Shown piece after piece: positions 8,896-17,506 of a stretch of DNA of 64,000 nucleotides. Numbering within the stretch: the first letter of the stretch is position 1; each line of letters opens with the position of its first letter. The position numbers were made by a program, and so were the translations under genes. The notes beneath the pieces were generated by a model. That model was not told the origin of the DNA. It worked only from the letters and a program-made list of their open reading frames with translations, and made no database searches. The stretch comes from Phytohabitans sp036906915 (lineage in GTDB: Bacteria; Actinomycetota; Actinomycetes; Mycobacteriales; Micromonosporaceae), in assembly GCF_036906915.1 (NCBI RefSeq), contig NZ_JBAKHX010000014.1, positions 58,742-122,741 on the forward strand. The letters run 5' to 3'.

Positions 8896-10320
8896 ATGCG
8901 CAGATTCGCGTCGATCGCTGTGCTCGCGGTACTGGCCACCATGCTGGTCAGTACCGGGCCGGCGTCGGCCTCACCCGGGGTCCAATTCACCAACCCGCTG
9001 ATCGCGCGGCGGGCCGACCCGCACATCGTCAAGCACACCGACGGGTACTACTACTTCACCGCCACCGCGCCCGAGTACGACCGCATCGTGATGCGCCGGG
9101 CCACCACGCTCCAGGGACTCGCCAGCGCGTCCGAAACGGTCATCTGGCGACGGCACACCAGCGGTGAGATGGGCGCGCACATCTGGGCGCCGGAAATCCA
9201 CTACATCGACGGCCGGTGGTACATCTACTTCGCCGCCGGACGCACCAACGACATCTGGGCCATCCGGCCGTACGTGCTGGAGAACACGAGCGCGAACCCG
9301 CTCAGCGGCACCTGGACCGAGAAGGGCCGGATCGCGCTGCCGCTCAACACGTTCTCCCTCGACGCCACAACTTTCGTCCACAATGGAACCCGTTATCTCT
9401 CGTGGGCGCAGAACGACCCGGCGGTGGGCAGCGGCACCAACCTGTACCTCGCGCCCATGTCCAACCCGTGGACCATCTCCGGCACACCCGCGCGCATCTC
9501 CGTGCCGACACACTCCTGGGAGACGATCGGGCACCGGGTGAACGAGGGACCCGCGGTGATCCAGCGCAACGGGCGCGTGTTCATGGCGTACTCGGCGAGC
9601 GCCACCGACGCGAACTACTGCCTCGGCCTGCTCACCGCCTCGGCGACCAGCAACCTCATGAACCCATCGTCGTGGACCAAGAGCGCCCAGCCGGTCTTCA
9701 CCAGCAACGCGAACACCAGCCAGTACGGGCCGGGGCACAACTCGTTCACCGTCTCCGAAGACGGGCAAAGCGACATCCTCGTCTACCACGACCGCAGCTA
9801 CCGCGACATTTCCGGCGACCCGCTCAACGACCCCAACCGGCGCACGCGGCTGCAAAAGCTCTACTGGAACGCCGACGGCACGCCCAACTTCGGCATCCCG
9901 GTCGCTGACGGCGTGACGCCGTACCGGTTCAAGTCGTACAACCTCCCGGACCGCTTCATCCGGCACTGGGAGTTCCGGGCCCGGCTGGAAGCGAACGTGA
10001 CCGCGCTCGCCGACTCACAGTTCCGGATCGTGACCGGGCTCGCCGGCAGCGGCACGGTGTCGCTGGAGTCGACCAACCGCCCGGGGTACTTCCTGCGCCA
10101 CAAGAACTACGAGCTCTACGTCGAGCGCAACGACGGCTCCACGCTCTTCCGCAACGACGCGTCGTTCTACCGCCGCGCCGGGCTCGCTGACTCCGCCGCG
10201 GTGTCGTTCGAGTCATACAACTTCGCCGGGCGCTACATCCGGCACTCCAACAACCTCATGTACATCCAGCCGGTCAGCACCGCCACCGACCGGGCGGACG
10301 CGACCTACGTCCTGGAGTGA
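8896..10320 (+). CDS. Secreted GH43 exo-alpha-L-arabinofuranosidase/arabinanase with CBM42 (AbfB) domain
   Basis: A 474-residue exported glycosidase with a signal peptide ending near ASA (about residue 26). The GH43 five-bladed propeller shows the three acidic residues of the family: Asp41 in RRADPHI (base), Asp156 in SLDATTF (pKa modulator) and Glu217 in VNEGPAV (acid). The C-terminal third (about 345-474) is an AbfB/CBM42 trefoil with the repeated patterns FKSYNLPDRFIRH, ESTNRPGYFLRH and ESYNFAGRYIRH, a module that binds arabinofuranose side chains. This layout is known from Streptomyces exo-1,5-alpha-L-arabinofuranosidases. The start has AGGAGG and an operator immediately upstream. Linkage specificity is inferred. 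Confidence 0.88.
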   Translation: MRRFASIAVLAVLATMLVSTGPASASPGVQFTNPLIARRADPHIVKHTDGYYYFTATAPEYDRIVMRRATTLQGLASASETVIWRRHTSGEMGAHIWAPEIHYIDGRWYIYFAAGRTNDIWAIRPYVLENTSANPLSGTWTEKGRIALPLNTFSLDATTFVHNGTRYLSWAQNDPAVGSGTNLYLAPMSNPWTISGTPARISVPTHSWETIGHRVNEGPAVIQRNGRVFMAYSASATDANYCLGLLTASATSNLMNPSSWTKSAQPVFTSNANTSQYGPGHNSFTVSEDGQSDILVYHDRSYRDISGDPLNDPNRRTRLQKLYWNADGTPNFGIPVADGVTPYRFKSYNLPDRFIRHWEFRARLEANVTALADSQFRIVTGLAGSGTVSLESTNRPGYFLRHKNYELYVERNDGSTLFRNDASFYRRAGLADSAAVSFESYNFAGRYIRHSNNLMYIQPVSTATDRADATYVLE

Positions 10321-10325
10321 CCGCC

Positions 10326-11786
10326 ATGAGCCGTTCCCGCTCCCGGGCCTGGCTCGCTGTGGTGACCGTGCTGCTCACGACGCTCGCCGTCGGGGTGGCA
10401 CGGCCCGCCGCGGCGGCGCCCGGCCGCCCGTTCACCAACCCCATCAAGTCGGTGAAGGGTGCCGACCCCTGGCTCCAATACCACAACGGCAACTACTACC
10501 TGATCACCACGTCGTGGACGTCGACCCTTACCATCCGCAAGTCGCCGACCCTGGCCGGGCTGGCGAGCGCGCCCAGCGTGCAGGTCTGGAACGACACCAC
10601 GGCCTCCCGGTGCTGCAACTTCTGGGCACCAGAGATGCACTTCCTCAACGGCCGCTGGTACATCTACTACACCGGCGGGCAGAACGTGTCCGACTACATC
10701 CCCACCCAACGGTCGCACGTGCTGGAGAGCGCCGGCAGCGACCCGATGGGCCCGTACACGTACCGGGCGACGCTGGCGAACTTCTGGCTCATCGACGGCA
10801 GCGTGCTCCAGGTCAACGGCTCGCTGTACTTCATGGGCAGCGCATCCGGTGGCGGTACCCAGAACCTCGTCATCGCCCCGATGAGCAACCCGTACACGGT
10901 CAGCGGCTCGTTCAGCACCATCTCGACGCCGACGCAGAGCTGGGAACGGCAGGGCGGCACGGTCAACGAAGGGCCCGAACCGCTGTACCGCAACGGGCGC
11001 ACGTTCATCGTGTACTCGGCGAGCGGCTGCTGGACGCCCGACTACAAGCTGGGCCTGCTCAGCCTTACCGGCTCCAACCCGCTCAGCGCCTCGTCGTGGA
11101 CCAAGTCGGGGCCGGTGTTCCAGCGCAACGACGCCAACGGCGTCTACGGGCCGGGGCACAACGGGTTCTTCAAGTCGCCGGACGGCACCGAGGACTGGAT
11201 CGTCTATCACGCGAACGACGCCGCCAGCGACGGGTGCGACAACAACCGCACCACGCGGGCACAGAAGTTCACGTGGAACGCGGACGGTACGCCGAACTTC
11301 GGCGCTCCCGTGCGGCTCGGCGCCACGCTGGACGGTCCGGCTGGTGAGACGGCGGCCACGCCGACGGCGTACACGCTCGTGAACCGCAACAGCGGCAAGT
11401 GCCTCGACCTGGCCAGCTCGTCGACCGCCGATGGCGCCAACGTGCAGCAGTGGACGTGCAGCGGCGGCGCCAACCAGCGGTGGCGGATCGAAGACCAGGG
11501 CGACGACACCAACCGACTGGTCAACGTGGCCAGCGGCAAGGTGCTCGACGTGGCCAACTGCTCCACGGCCGACGGTGCCGACATCCGGCAATGGTCGTGG
11601 CTCAACAACATCTGCCAGCGTTTCCGGCTGGTGGTGAGCGCCACCGGCGGCTGGGTGCGGCTGGTCAACGCGAGCAGCGGCAAGGTGGCCGACGTCGCCA
11701 ACTGCGGCACGGCCGACGGCGCCGACGTGCGCCAGTGGGCGTGGCTCAACAACAACTGCCAGCAGTGGCAGCTCAACCCCGTCTGA
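10326..11786 (+). CDS. Secreted GH43 arabinofuranosidase with C-terminal ricin-type CBM13
   Basis: A 486-residue secreted enzyme that starts six bases after the previous stop, behind GGAG; a GTG at 10317 overlapping that stop is an alternative. The signal peptide ends near AAA (about 31). The GH43 catalytic residues are Asp47 in KGADPWL, Asp157 in LIDGSVL and Glu215 in VNEGPEP. After about residue 345 comes a beta-trefoil ricin B domain with repeats of the KCLDLA...GANVQQW type. The two GH43 proteins share a fold but carry different binding modules, so they probably attack different arabinose-containing polymers. They are most likely co-transcribed under the operator at 8870. Confidence 0.86.
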   Translation: MSRSRSRAWLAVVTVLLTTLAVGVARPAAAAPGRPFTNPIKSVKGADPWLQYHNGNYYLITTSWTSTLTIRKSPTLAGLASAPSVQVWNDTTASRCCNFWAPEMHFLNGRWYIYYTGGQNVSDYIPTQRSHVLESAGSDPMGPYTYRATLANFWLIDGSVLQVNGSLYFMGSASGGGTQNLVIAPMSNPYTVSGSFSTISTPTQSWERQGGTVNEGPEPLYRNGRTFIVYSASGCWTPDYKLGLLSLTGSNPLSASSWTKSGPVFQRNDANGVYGPGHNGFFKSPDGTEDWIVYHANDAASDGCDNNRTTRAQKFTWNADGTPNFGAPVRLGATLDGPAGETAATPTAYTLVNRNSGKCLDLASSSTADGANVQQWTCSGGANQRWRIEDQGDDTNRLVNVASGKVLDVANCSTADGADIRQWSWLNNICQRFRLVVSATGGWVRLVNASSGKVADVANCGTADGADVRQWAWLNNNCQQWQLNPV

Positions 11787-11825
11787 GGTCGCTCCCGCAC
11801 ATGTAAGGAGCGCCGGGGGCTGGGT

Positions 11826-11837
11826 TAGGCTGAGAGC
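11826..11837 (+). promoter_or_regulatory. Probable -10 element for a leaderless lacZ-like transcript
   Basis: TAGGCT ends exactly six bases before the GTG start and no Shine-Dalgarno is present. The same spacing is seen before miaB. Transcription would then begin at the start codon. No clear -35 was found. Confidence 0.45.
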
Positions 11838-14690
11838 GTGATCAACTCGCACGCGTACGTCACCAGCCCAGCCCCCGGCAACGGGCGCCGCCAACCGCGC
11901 GCCTGGTTCCACTCCGACGCACCCACCGTCGAGCTCGACGGCCAATGGCGGTTCCGGCTCGCCGCCCGTCTGGCCGACGCCACAGGCGGCTTCGAGGTGC
12001 CGGACTTCGACGACGCCGGCTGGGACCTGCTCGACGTGCCGTCGTGCTGGCAGATGCGCGGCTACGGTGCGCCCGCGTACACGAACGTCATCTACCCGTT
12101 TCCGATCGACCCGCCCCGCGTGCCGGACGCCAACCCGACCGGCGAGTACCGGCGCGAGTTCACGCTCCCGGACGACTGGCCGGCCGGCCGACGCGTGCTG
12201 CGCTTCGAGGGCGTCGACTCCTGCTTCGCTGTGTGGCTGAACGGTGAGCACCTCGGCGACGGCAAGGGCAGCCGGCTGCCCACCGAGTTCGACGTGACCG
12301 ACGTGCTGCGGACCGGCCGCAACGTGCTGGCGGTGCGCGTGCACCAGTGGTCGGCTGCCAGCTACCTCGAAGACCAGGACATGTGGTGGCTGTCGGGCAT
12401 CTTCCGGACCGTACGGGTGCTCTGCCGCCCGGACGGCGCCCTCGACGACTTCTTCGTGCACGCCGACTACGACCACACCACCGGGCAGGGCACGCTTCGC
12501 GTGGACACGGACGCGCCGGCGCGGCTGAGCGTGCCGGCCCTGGGCCTGCACGACGCCGACCCCGCCGGACCCCACGTCATCGAGCGGGTCACGCCGTGGA
12601 CCGCCGAGGCGCCGCACCTGTACGACGGCGAGCTGGTCGCCGGCGGCGAGCGCGTGCCAGTGCGGATCGGCTTTCGCCGCGTGGTCGTCGAGGACGGCCT
12701 GTTGAAGGTGAACGGCCAGCGCCTGCTGCTGCGCGGCGTGAACCGGCACGAGTGGGATCCCGACCACGGGCGCACGCTCAGCCGCGAGACCATGGTGCGC
12801 GACATCCTCCTGATGAAGCGGCACAACATCAACGCCGTCCGCACCAGCCACTACCCGCCCAGCACCGAATTTCTGGATCTGTGTGACGAGTACGGGTTGT
12901 GGGTCGTCGACGAGTGCGACCTGGAGACGCACGGTTTCCACATGGTGGACTGGCGGGACAACCCGGCCGACGATCCACAGTGGCGGGACGCGTGCCTCGA
13001 CCGCATGGCGCGGATGGTGGAGCGCGACAAGAACCACGCCAGCGTCGTCATGTGGTCGCTGGGCAACGAGTGCGGCACCGGCGCCAACCTCGCCGCCATG
13101 TCGGAGTGGGCGCGCACCCGCGACCCCGACCGCCCCATCCACTACGAGGGCGACTGGGACAGCACGTACGTCGACGTCTACAGCCGGATGTACGCGAGCC
13201 ACGCCGAGGTCGAGCTGATCGGCCAGGGCACGGAAGACTCCACGAAGGACCCCGCGGCCGACGCGCACAGGCGCGGCCTGCCGTTCATCCTCTGCGAGTA
13301 CGCCCACGCCATGGGCAACGGGCCCGGTGGCCTCCGCGAGTACCAGCGGCTGTTCGAGGAGTACCCGCGCTGCCAGGGTGGCTTCGTGTGGGAGTGGATC
13401 GACCACGGCGTACGCACGAAGACCGCTGACGGGCGGGACTTCTTCGGGTACGGCGGCGACTTCGGTGAGGTCCTGCACGACGGCAACTTCGTCGCGGACG
13501 GGCTTGTCTTCCCGGACCGGACGCCGTCGCCCGGCCTCATCGAGTACAAGAAGGTGATCGAGCCGGTCCGGATCGAGGTGGATCTCGATGGGCGGACCGT
13601 GCGGGTGCGCAACGGGTACGACTTCGCGGACACGGGGCACCTGACGTTCTCATGGCGCGCCCTCGACGGCGCCGAGGGCGACCTCGACGTGCCTGTCCTC
13701 GCGCCGGGGCAGAGCACGACCGTCGATTTGCCGTACGCGGGCGCGGGCTGGGTCACGGTGAGCGCTGTTCTCGCCAAGGACGAGCCGTGGGCACCCGCGG
13801 GTCACGAGATCGCGTGGGGTCAAGCCGGCCCGGTCGAGCAGACCACGTCGCCCTCCCCAGATGCGCCAGCCACAGTGGACGGGGAGCACATCCTGCTTGG
13901 GCCGGCCGTGTTCGATCGGGTCACCGGCACGCTGCTGCGAATCGGTGACCTCGTGGTCGACGGGCCGAAGCTCGACCTGTGGCGGGCGCCGACCGACAAC
14001 GACCTGCGCGGCTGGGGTGAGGGAAGCATCATGGCGGCCGCCTGGCGCTCGATCGGCCTCGACCGGCTGACGCACGCCGTGCTCGCCGTCGAGCCCGGCG
14101 CCGACGGGCTGACCGTGCGCACCCGGGTCGCGCCGGCGGGCACCGACCTCGGCATGCTCGCCACCTACACGTGGTGGGCCGCCGATGGACAGCTCTGGCT
14201 CAGGCTCGGCGTCGAGCCGGCCGGCCCTTGGGAGGCTCCGCTGCCGCGCCTGGGCCTGCGGATGGCCGTGCCCACCACTCTGGACACCGTGACCTGGTTC
14301 GGGCTCGGCCCCGGCGAGGCGTACCGGGACACCACGGCGGCCGTCCGCGTCGGCACGTACACGCACACGGTCGACGAGCTACAGACCCCCTACGTGTACC
14401 CGCAGGAGAACGGCAACCGCCGCGAGGTGCGCTGGGCGGAGCTTTCGGGCGAAGGCCGGCTGCGGATCACGGGCGCGCCGCACTTCGACCTGACGGTGCG
14501 GCCGTGGACCACCGAAGACCTGGCGGCCGCGGCGCACCCGACGGATCTGGTACGCCGCGACCGGCTGTACGTCAACCTGGACGTCGCGCAAAACGGCATC
14601 GGCACCGCATCCTGCGGCCCGGGTGTCCTCCCACAACACCAGTTCCGCGCTACCCCAGCGACGCTGACGCTCGGTTTCGAGGCTCAGTAG
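11838..14690 (+). CDS. lacZ: GH2 beta-galactosidase, LacZ-like, cytoplasmic
   Basis: A 950-residue glycoside hydrolase family 2 enzyme without signal peptide, so it acts on imported galactosides. The order is a sugar-binding jelly roll, immunoglobulin-like domain, TIM barrel and C-terminal Bgal_small_N-type domain (from about residue 700, DLWRAPTDNDLRGWGEGS). The acid/base is Glu411 in WSLGNECGTG and the nucleophile Glu487 in FILCEYAHAMGNG. It is a little shorter than E. coli LacZ (about 1,020). The start is a GTG with no ribosome binding site and a -10-like TAGGCT at the leaderless distance. Together with the arabinosidases it suggests use of arabinogalactan. Its stop overlaps the convergent GH127 gene by seven bases. 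Confidence 0.9.
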   Translation: MINSHAYVTSPAPGNGRRQPRAWFHSDAPTVELDGQWRFRLAARLADATGGFEVPDFDDAGWDLLDVPSCWQMRGYGAPAYTNVIYPFPIDPPRVPDANPTGEYRREFTLPDDWPAGRRVLRFEGVDSCFAVWLNGEHLGDGKGSRLPTEFDVTDVLRTGRNVLAVRVHQWSAASYLEDQDMWWLSGIFRTVRVLCRPDGALDDFFVHADYDHTTGQGTLRVDTDAPARLSVPALGLHDADPAGPHVIERVTPWTAEAPHLYDGELVAGGERVPVRIGFRRVVVEDGLLKVNGQRLLLRGVNRHEWDPDHGRTLSRETMVRDILLMKRHNINAVRTSHYPPSTEFLDLCDEYGLWVVDECDLETHGFHMVDWRDNPADDPQWRDACLDRMARMVERDKNHASVVMWSLGNECGTGANLAAMSEWARTRDPDRPIHYEGDWDSTYVDVYSRMYASHAEVELIGQGTEDSTKDPAADAHRRGLPFILCEYAHAMGNGPGGLREYQRLFEEYPRCQGGFVWEWIDHGVRTKTADGRDFFGYGGDFGEVLHDGNFVADGLVFPDRTPSPGLIEYKKVIEPVRIEVDLDGRTVRVRNGYDFADTGHLTFSWRALDGAEGDLDVPVLAPGQSTTVDLPYAGAGWVTVSAVLAKDEPWAPAGHEIAWGQAGPVEQTTSPSPDAPATVDGEHILLGPAVFDRVTGTLLRIGDLVVDGPKLDLWRAPTDNDLRGWGEGSIMAAAWRSIGLDRLTHAVLAVEPGADGLTVRTRVAPAGTDLGMLATYTWWAADGQLWLRLGVEPAGPWEAPLPRLGLRMAVPTTLDTVTWFGLGPGEAYRDTTAAVRVGTYTHTVDELQTPYVYPQENGNRREVRWAELSGEGRLRITGAPHFDLTVRPWTTEDLAAAAHPTDLVRRDRLYVNLDVAQNGIGTASCGPGVLPQHQFRATPATLTLGFEAQ

Positions 14691-17440
14691 GCCGCGCGGC
14701 GAGCCGTGTTCACTATGCGCTGGGCGTCCTTGTCGGTCAGGGCGCCCAGTGCCTGCCAGGTCTCCACTACCGCCTTCGCGCGCAGGATCAGGGCGTGGTG
14801 GGTGCGGAACGGAGCCTCGGCCCACACGTCGTCGAGCAGCGTGGTGCCGTCGGCGCGCGCCGGGTTGGCCACTTGCGAGTCCAGCCCGGCGAAGACCACC
14901 CGCGGCTCGACCCGCTCGACGTACGCGTGCGTGGGGTCCTCGGTGCCCTCGAAGAACGGCGCGAACTCGATGCCGCCGAGCGTGAAATGCAACGGCTTGT
15001 CCGGCACTGGCGTGAGCGCGCCGATCAGGTCGCCATCCAGCGCCGCTGTGGGATACAGGGCGACCGGCAGGAACGTGGTGCGGGCGTCCCGCCCGACGAG
15101 GTTGATGGGACCGTAGAAGAGGGTCTGCACGGTCGGGTCGTCGAGCGCCCGCTCCACCCGCAGCCGGAACGGCATCCGCACGCGCACCGCGTCGCCGTCG
15201 CGCCAGGTGCGCGAGATCGTGAGGTACGTGCCGGGCTCCGGGACGCGGGTCAGCGTGCGGTCGTTCACGGTCACCTCGAAGCCGTCGCGCGCCCAGCTCG
15301 GCACCCGCAGGTGCAGGTCGAACGTAGCCTTGCCGCGCACCGTTAGCGTGGTGCCCTGCTCGAATGGGAAGCTCGTGCTCTGCGTGATCGTGACACCGCC
15401 CCAGGTCACTGTGGACGGACTGAAGAGGTTGACGTACAAGCCGTCGCCGCCCTCGAAGTACACCGAGTCCTGGTATTTCGTGGCGCTCTCCATGCCGGTG
15501 CCCTCGCAGCAGGTGGTGCCCTGCTTCGGCGTGTAGTCGCGCACGTGGCCGGGCATCAGCCCGATGAAGTAAGTGACGAGCGGCTTCTCCGCGTCCGCAC
15601 GGTCCTGTTTGGAGCCCAGCACCTGGTTGTAGAGCGCCCGCTCGTAGTAGTCCATGTACTTCGGGTCCTGCTCGTGGAAGAACAGCATCCGGCTCAGCTT
15701 CAACATGTTGTACGCGCAACAGGTCTCCGCGTTGGTGTCGCTGAGCGTGCCGGCGATGACGCCCGGCGCCCGCCAGAACTCGACGGTGCTGGTGCCGCCG
15801 ATGCCGTACATCCGGGTCGGCACCACCATGCCCCAGAAGTTCTTCGCGGCCGTGAGGTACCGCTCCTCTCGGGTCTCGTCGTACAGCCGCACGAGCCCGG
15901 TGAGGATCGGGATGTGCTGGTTGGCGTGCATGCCGTCGAGGATGTCCTGACCGGCGACACAGGAGTCGATGAGCCGGTCGAGGTCGAAGAGGCGGGCCAG
16001 CGCCAGGTGCTCGGCCTTGCCGGTGACCGTGTGCAGGTCGCAGATCGCCTCGACGATGCCGCCGAACTCGCCGCTGGAGAAGATGCCCCACATTCGCTGG
16101 AGCGTGCTCTCCGGCAGCGTGGACAGGCGCGAGTGCATCCAGTCGCACATGCCGCTCGCGAGGTCGAGGGCCCGCTCGTCGCCGGTGTTGAGGTATGCGT
16201 CGAGCAGCCCGCGCAGGATCTTGTGTGCGGTGTAGTACGGCGCCCACACCACCGTGTAGTTGCCGCTCGTCATCGACTCCAGCGCGATGAACTGCGTCTC
16301 CGGGTACGCGGCCAGGAAGCCGGGGTGGCTCGGTCCGCCCCAGGTGCGGCGCAGCGTGGCGTGCTGCCCGCGCCCGGACGCGTCGGCGAACGTGCCGCCG
16401 GTGGTCTCGTCCATCGCGTACGAGGCGAGGTCCCCGGTCGCTGGCGCGTGCTGGAGCGCGGCCACCTCAGCGGCGCTCAGCGCGCGGGACCAGATGTTCA
16501 CCTCGTCGAAGGCGCCGGCGAAAACCGGGTCGCCGGCGTAGTTCGAGCGGCCGAGCCAGTTGTTGGTGAGCGTGCCGAGCGCGGCGGGGTTGAGGGTCAT
16601 CGCCGTGTTGGTGCCGACCGCGACACCGTCGACGTACAGGGTGCCGGTGCCGCCCGCGATAGTGACCGCGACGTGGCTCCACTCGCCCAGCGGTAGCGGT
16701 GCCGTGCCGTTGATGCCCTGCTCGCCGCCCGGCCCGCTGGTGGTGATGGCGAAGCGCGGCACACCGCCCGCGTTGCGGGCCGCCAGGTACAGGTAGCGCG
16801 TGGTGTTGTTGCCGAAATCGAACACCCGCGCCCAGTTGCCCCCGTGCATCGGCTTGACCCACGCGGCGATGGTGACCGCCGCCGCGCCACCGAGCGCCGT
16901 GGCCGGCAGGTCGACGTACTGATAGGAGCCGCGCGGGGTCTCCGCCGCCGCGCCGAACCTGCCCGCGACGCTCAGCACGGCGGGCGGGCGCCGCAGCGCC
17001 TCGCGGACGTCGACGAGCGCGCCCACCATGTACCGGATGCGGTCGGCGAAGACCGCCTCGCCGGTGCTGCCGTAGGCCTGCGCCAGCATGGTGAGGAAGT
17101 GGCCGGTGAAGTGGCCGCGCAGGTTGCCGTTCGCCTCGCCGTCGAGGCCCTCCCACCCGCCGGGTGCGACGGCGCCCAGTGTTGACAGTCCGGCGTTGGC
17201 ACGGAAGACCTGAAGCATCCGGTCGACGTCGTATCCGCGGCCGAAGTCGAGCATCAGGCGGCGCTTGTCGGCGAACAGACCGTCGCCGAGCGCGATGTCT
17301 TTGAGTGCGAATGGCCGGACGCTCCACGTGGCCGGCGCGGCGGCTGCCGCGGGACTCGCCACGGCGGCGCCTATCGCGGGTGCCGCCGCGGCGAGTGAAG
17401 CGTTGCGCAGGAAGTGCCGGCGGTTCAGGGGAAGTGCCAT
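14684..17440 (-). CDS. Tat-exported GH127 beta-L-arabinofuranosidase with inserted LamG domain
   Basis: A 918-residue enzyme of the GH127 (DUF1680) family, which removes beta-linked L-arabinofuranose, for example from hydroxyproline-rich plant glycoproteins. A twin-arginine signal (Arg7-Arg8 in NRRHFLR, then an Ala-rich stretch) points to export in a folded state, which fits a zinc-cysteine active site. The metal site of the family is preserved: Glu572 and Cys574 in NAETCCAYN, and Cys644-Cys645 in TTCCEGTG, one of which is the cysteine nucleophile. Between about residues 155 and 370 a LamG/concanavalin-like domain interrupts the alpha-barrel, which is larger than the usual family length. A perfect operator lies 11 bases upstream of the start. 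Confidence 0.88.
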   Translation of the reverse strand: MALPLNRRHFLRNASLAAAAPAIGAAVASPAAAAAPATWSVRPFALKDIALGDGLFADKRRLMLDFGRGYDVDRMLQVFRANAGLSTLGAVAPGGWEGLDGEANGNLRGHFTGHFLTMLAQAYGSTGEAVFADRIRYMVGALVDVREALRRPPAVLSVAGRFGAAAETPRGSYQYVDLPATALGGAAAVTIAAWVKPMHGGNWARVFDFGNNTTRYLYLAARNAGGVPRFAITTSGPGGEQGINGTAPLPLGEWSHVAVTIAGGTGTLYVDGVAVGTNTAMTLNPAALGTLTNNWLGRSNYAGDPVFAGAFDEVNIWSRALSAAEVAALQHAPATGDLASYAMDETTGGTFADASGRGQHATLRRTWGGPSHPGFLAAYPETQFIALESMTSGNYTVVWAPYYTAHKILRGLLDAYLNTGDERALDLASGMCDWMHSRLSTLPESTLQRMWGIFSSGEFGGIVEAICDLHTVTGKAEHLALARLFDLDRLIDSCVAGQDILDGMHANQHIPILTGLVRLYDETREERYLTAAKNFWGMVVPTRMYGIGGTSTVEFWRAPGVIAGTLSDTNAETCCAYNMLKLSRMLFFHEQDPKYMDYYERALYNQVLGSKQDRADAEKPLVTYFIGLMPGHVRDYTPKQGTTCCEGTGMESATKYQDSVYFEGGDGLYVNLFSPSTVTWGGVTITQSTSFPFEQGTTLTVRGKATFDLHLRVPSWARDGFEVTVNDRTLTRVPEPGTYLTISRTWRDGDAVRVRMPFRLRVERALDDPTVQTLFYGPINLVGRDARTTFLPVALYPTAALDGDLIGALTPVPDKPLHFTLGGIEFAPFFEGTEDPTHAYVERVEPRVVFAGLDSQVANPARADGTTLLDDVWAEAPFRTHHALILRAKAVVETWQALGALTDKDAQRIVNTARRAAY

Positions 17441-17450
17441 GTCAGCCCTT

Positions 17451-17464
17451 TGTTAACGTTAACA
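17451..17464. promoter_or_regulatory. LacI-family operator, perfect palindrome, GH127 gene
   Basis: TGTTAACGTTAACA is a perfect 14-bp palindrome just upstream of the GH127 start. It places the GH127 gene in the same regulon as the transporters. Confidence 0.75.
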
Positions 17465-17506
17465 CCGACGGTATGAAACACATCCTCAACCGCGAAGGCC
17501 GCTGCG

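Noticed and set aside
7721..8896. 391-codon minus-strand frame opposite the LacI gene
   Set aside because: Antisense shadow of a well-conserved LacI protein.
10305..13640. A 1,111-codon open frame on the minus strand
   Set aside because: It lies opposite two GH43 genes and a GH2 gene with intact catalytic motifs. Long antisense frames are common at this GC content, and its translation shows no family pattern.
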